Source of the DNA: Acidovorax sp. YS12
Lineage (GTDB): Bacteria; Pseudomonadota; Gammaproteobacteria; Burkholderiales; Burkholderiaceae_C
Assembly: GCA_021496925.1 (NCBI GenBank)
Contig: CP053915.1
Location: 2,418,001-2,482,000 of the forward strand
Length of the DNA stretch: 64,000 nt
Reading direction: 5' to 3'
Part shown: positions 61,791 to 64,000 of the stretch, one piece after another
Layout: the number at the start of each line of letters is the position of its first letter
How positions within the stretch are numbered: the first letter of the stretch is position 1
The notes under the pieces: model-generated
What the model was told of the DNA's origin: nothing
Database searches by the model: none
Seen by the model: the letters and a program-made list of their open reading frames with translations, nothing else
Program-made: the position numbers and the translations under genes

Positions 61791-64000
61791 ATGCAGATCA
61801 CCCGTATCCGCGCCCTGCGCGGCCCCAACATCTGGACCCGCAGCACCGCCGTCGAGGCCATCGTGCAATGCGACGCCGCCGAGCGCGACATCAGCCTGCT
61901 GCCCGGTTTCGAGGACCGCCTGCGCGCACGCTTCCCGCGCATCGGCGCGCTGCGCCCCGAGGGCGCGGGCCAGCCCGTGTCGCTGGCCAACGTGCTGGAG
62001 GCCGCCGCGCTGTCGCTGCAGGCCCTGGCCGGCTGCCCCGTCACCTTCAGCCGCAGCCACGCCACGGTGGAGGAAGGCACGTACCAGGTCGTCGTCGAGT
62101 ACACCGAGGAGGCCGTGGGCCAGCAGGCCATGGAGCAGGCCGACAGGCTGGTGCAGGCCGCGCTGGCCGACGCCCCGTTCGACGCCGACGCCGTGATCGT
62201 CCAGCTGCGCGCGCTGGACGAGGATGAACGCATCGGCCCTTCCACCGGCGCCATCGTCGATGCGGCCGTGGCGCGCGGCATTCCGGTGCGGCGCCTGACC
62301 AGCGGCTCGCTGGTGCAGCTCGGCTGGGGGTCGAAGGCGCGCCGCATCCAGGCCGCCGAACTGGACACGACCAGCGCCGTGGCCGAGTCCATCGCGCAGG
62401 ACAAGGACCTGACCAAGCGCCTGCTGCACGCCGCCGGCGTGCCCGTGCCGCTGGGCCGCCCCGTGGCCGACGTGGAGGATGCCTGGAAGGTGGCCGAGGA
62501 AGTCGGCCTGCCCGTGGTGGTGAAGCCGCAGGACGGCAACCAGGGCAAGGGCGTGACGGTGAACATCACCACGCGCGCCCAGCTCGAGGCCGCCTACGCC
62601 ACCGCGCAGGGCTACAGCGACGAGGTGATGGTCGAGCGCTTCCTGCCTGGGCACGACTTCCGCCTGCTGGTGGTGGGCCACCAGCTCGTGGCTGCCGCGC
62701 GGCGCGAGCCGCCGCAGGTGCTGGGCGACGGCGTGCACACTATTTCGCAGTTGGTGGACATCGTGAACCAGGACCCGCGCCGCGGCAGCGGCCACGGCAC
62801 AGCGCTGACCAAGATCCGGCTCGACGACATCGCCATCGCGCGCATCGCCGCCGAAGGCCTCACACCCGACTCCGTGCCGGCCCAGGGCCAGCGCGTGGTA
62901 CTGCGCAACAACGCCAACCTCTCCACCGGCGGCAGCGCCACCGACGTGACCGATGACGTGCACCCCGAGGTGGCGGCGCGCGCCATCGAGGCGGCGCAGA
63001 CCATCGGCCTGCACATCTGCGGCGTGGACGTGATCTGCGAAAGCATCCTGCGCCCGCTGGAGGAGCAGAACGGCGGCATCGTCGAGGTGAACGCCGCGCC
63101 CGGCCTGCGCATGCACCTGGCGCCCTCGTTCGGCCGCCCGCGCAACGTGGGCGTGCCCATGGCCGATGCACTGTTCCCGCCCGGCGAGAACGGCCGCGTG
63201 CCGCTGGTGGCCGTCACGGGCACCAACGGCAAGACCACCACCACGCGCCTGATCGCGCACCTGTTCACCGCGCACGGCTGGCGCACCGCCATGACCAACA
63301 CCGACGGCGTGTACGTGAACGGCCGCCAGATCGACAGCGGCGACTGCTCGGGCCCGCGCAGCGCGCGCAACGCCCTGGCCCACCCCGAGACGGACGCCGC
63401 GGTGCTCGAATGCGCGCGCGGCGGCCTGCTGCGCGAAGGCCTGGGCTTCGACCGCTGCCAGGTGGCCGTGGTCACCAACGTGGGCGAGGGCGACCACCTG
63501 GGCCTGAACTTCATCACCACGGTGCACGACGTGGCCGTGCTCAAGCGCGTGATCGTGCAGAACGTGGCCAACGACGGCTACGCCGTGCTCAACGCCGCCG
63601 ACCCGCACGTGGCCGCCATGGCCGGCGCCTGCCCCGGCAAGGTGATCTTCTTCGCGCTCGACCGCCACCATCCCGTGATGGCCACGCACCGTGCCCAGGG
63701 CCAGCGCGTGGTGTACGTGGACGGCGAGCACATCGTCGCCGCCGAGGACTCGTGGCGCGAGCAGATCGCGCTGCGCGACATCCCGCTCACGCGCGGCGGC
63801 ACCATCGGCTTCCAGGTGGAGAACGCCATGGCGTCCATCGGCGCGGCCTGGGGCATCGGCCTGCCGTGGGACACCATCCGCCGCGGGCTGGCGGGTTTCG
63901 TGAACGACAGCGACAACGCGCCCGGCCGCTTCAACGTGATGGACTACCGCGGCGCCACGCTGATCGCCGACTACGGCCACAACCCCGACGCCATCCGCGC
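61791..64000 (+). CDS. cphA: Cyanophycin synthetase CphA, C-terminus cut by window edge
   Basis: The canonical enzyme that builds multi-L-arginyl-poly-L-aspartate from Asp, Arg and ATP; 736 codons are visible of an expected 850-900. The N-domain precedes an ATP-grasp domain (VVVKPQDGNQGKGVTVNITT, GGIVEVNAAPGLRMHLAPSF) that adds Asp, then a Mur-ligase domain with intact P-loop VTGTNGKTTTTRLIAH (about 473-488) that adds Arg, and the conserved LECARGGLLREGLGFDRCQV. The remaining Mur C-terminal domain lies outside. It is the second gene of the cphA'-cphA pair and acts in the cytoplasm, making nitrogen-storage granules. Confidence 0.95.
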   Translation, partial: MQITRIRALRGPNIWTRSTAVEAIVQCDAAERDISLLPGFEDRLRARFPRIGALRPEGAGQPVSLANVLEAAALSLQALAGCPVTFSRSHATVEEGTYQVVVEYTEEAVGQQAMEQADRLVQAALADAPFDADAVIVQLRALDEDERIGPSTGAIVDAAVARGIPVRRLTSGSLVQLGWGSKARRIQAAELDTTSAVAESIAQDKDLTKRLLHAAGVPVPLGRPVADVEDAWKVAEEVGLPVVVKPQDGNQGKGVTVNITTRAQLEAAYATAQGYSDEVMVERFLPGHDFRLLVVGHQLVAAARREPPQVLGDGVHTISQLVDIVNQDPRRGSGHGTALTKIRLDDIAIARIAAEGLTPDSVPAQGQRVVLRNNANLSTGGSATDVTDDVHPEVAARAIEAAQTIGLHICGVDVICESILRPLEEQNGGIVEVNAAPGLRMHLAPSFGRPRNVGVPMADALFPPGENGRVPLVAVTGTNGKTTTTRLIAHLFTAHGWRTAMTNTDGVYVNGRQIDSGDCSGPRSARNALAHPETDAAVLECARGGLLREGLGFDRCQVAVVTNVGEGDHLGLNFITTVHDVAVLKRVIVQNVANDGYAVLNAADPHVAAMAGACPGKVIFFALDRHHPVMATHRAQGQRVVYVDGEHIVAAEDSWREQIALRDIPLTRGGTIGFQVENAMASIGAAWGIGLPWDTIRRGLAGFVNDSDNAPGRFNVMDYRGATLIADYGHNPDAIR

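Overview
The window is 64 kb of a Gram-negative betaproteobacterial chromosome. Porins with MAQ-type signal cleavage, CIRCE-controlled groESL, a cyanophycin locus and dispersed intergenic repeats built around an ATAGCTGCCAGCGCTTG core all point to the family Comamonadaceae (Acidovorax/Alicycliphilus/Diaphorobacter-like). Assignment below family level is not supported. Most of the window is visibly GC-rich. About 1-10.5 kb is visibly AT-richer and is probably a horizontally acquired surface-polysaccharide block.

Layout. (1) 1-15.5 kb, all on the minus strand: an ABC-transporter-dependent O-polysaccharide operon. In transcription order it holds a DUF2304 protein, ManC, Wzm, an unexpected Tat-exported beta-propeller protein, Wzt with a C-terminal glycan-binding domain, a WbdD-like methyltransferase-kinase-coiled-coil chain terminator, a WbdA-like tandem GT4 enzyme, a GT-C-like membrane protein and a GtrB-like GT2. 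It ends in an acyl-carrier module (ACP, SDR, adenylating ligase) that is cut by the window edge. Together these predict a mannose-based homopolymer that is end-capped by WbdD, exported by Wzm/Wzt and possibly decorated with sugar or acyl groups. (2) 15.7-20.3 kb: groES-groEL behind a perfect CIRCE operator, then a TonB-dependent receptor. (3) 20.3-29.5 kb: pgi, a KAS III enzyme, transaldolase with a divergent RpiR/HexR-type regulator, fabF with a divergent TetR regulator, a chemoreceptor and a PEBP-family protein. (4) 29.6-37.6 kb: a dipeptide/oligopeptide ABC transporter operon containing an M20 amidohydrolase, then two porins. (5) 37.9-41.5 kb: an OsmC protein, a compact candidate small RNA, ilvA and two cobalamin genes. 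(6) 41.5-54.5 kb: a type II secretion system (C divergent; GHIJKLMNDE; F displaced by two unrelated genes). (7) 54.7-64 kb: amtB and a cyanophycin locus (DUF1854, ABC exporter-like protein, P-loop-less CphA', canonical CphA running off the end).

The most unusual structure is a family of about 13 dispersed copies of a roughly 50-65 bp repeat. Copies lie between genes (even between groES and groEL), supply the last codons of pgi and the tetR-like gene, and are read in frame inside cobS, gspH, gspD and gspF. In gspD the repeat encodes most of the signal peptide, and in gspH the pre-pilin leader. None was seen in the O-polysaccharide block, which fits later acquisition of that block. A second discovery candidate is a ~90-nt RNA upstream of ilvA with its own promoter, three hairpins, anti-Shine-Dalgarno CCUCC motifs and an intrinsic terminator.

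All calls come from reading the sequence without database searches. Start codons were chosen from ribosome-binding sites, overlaps and family alignment from memory.
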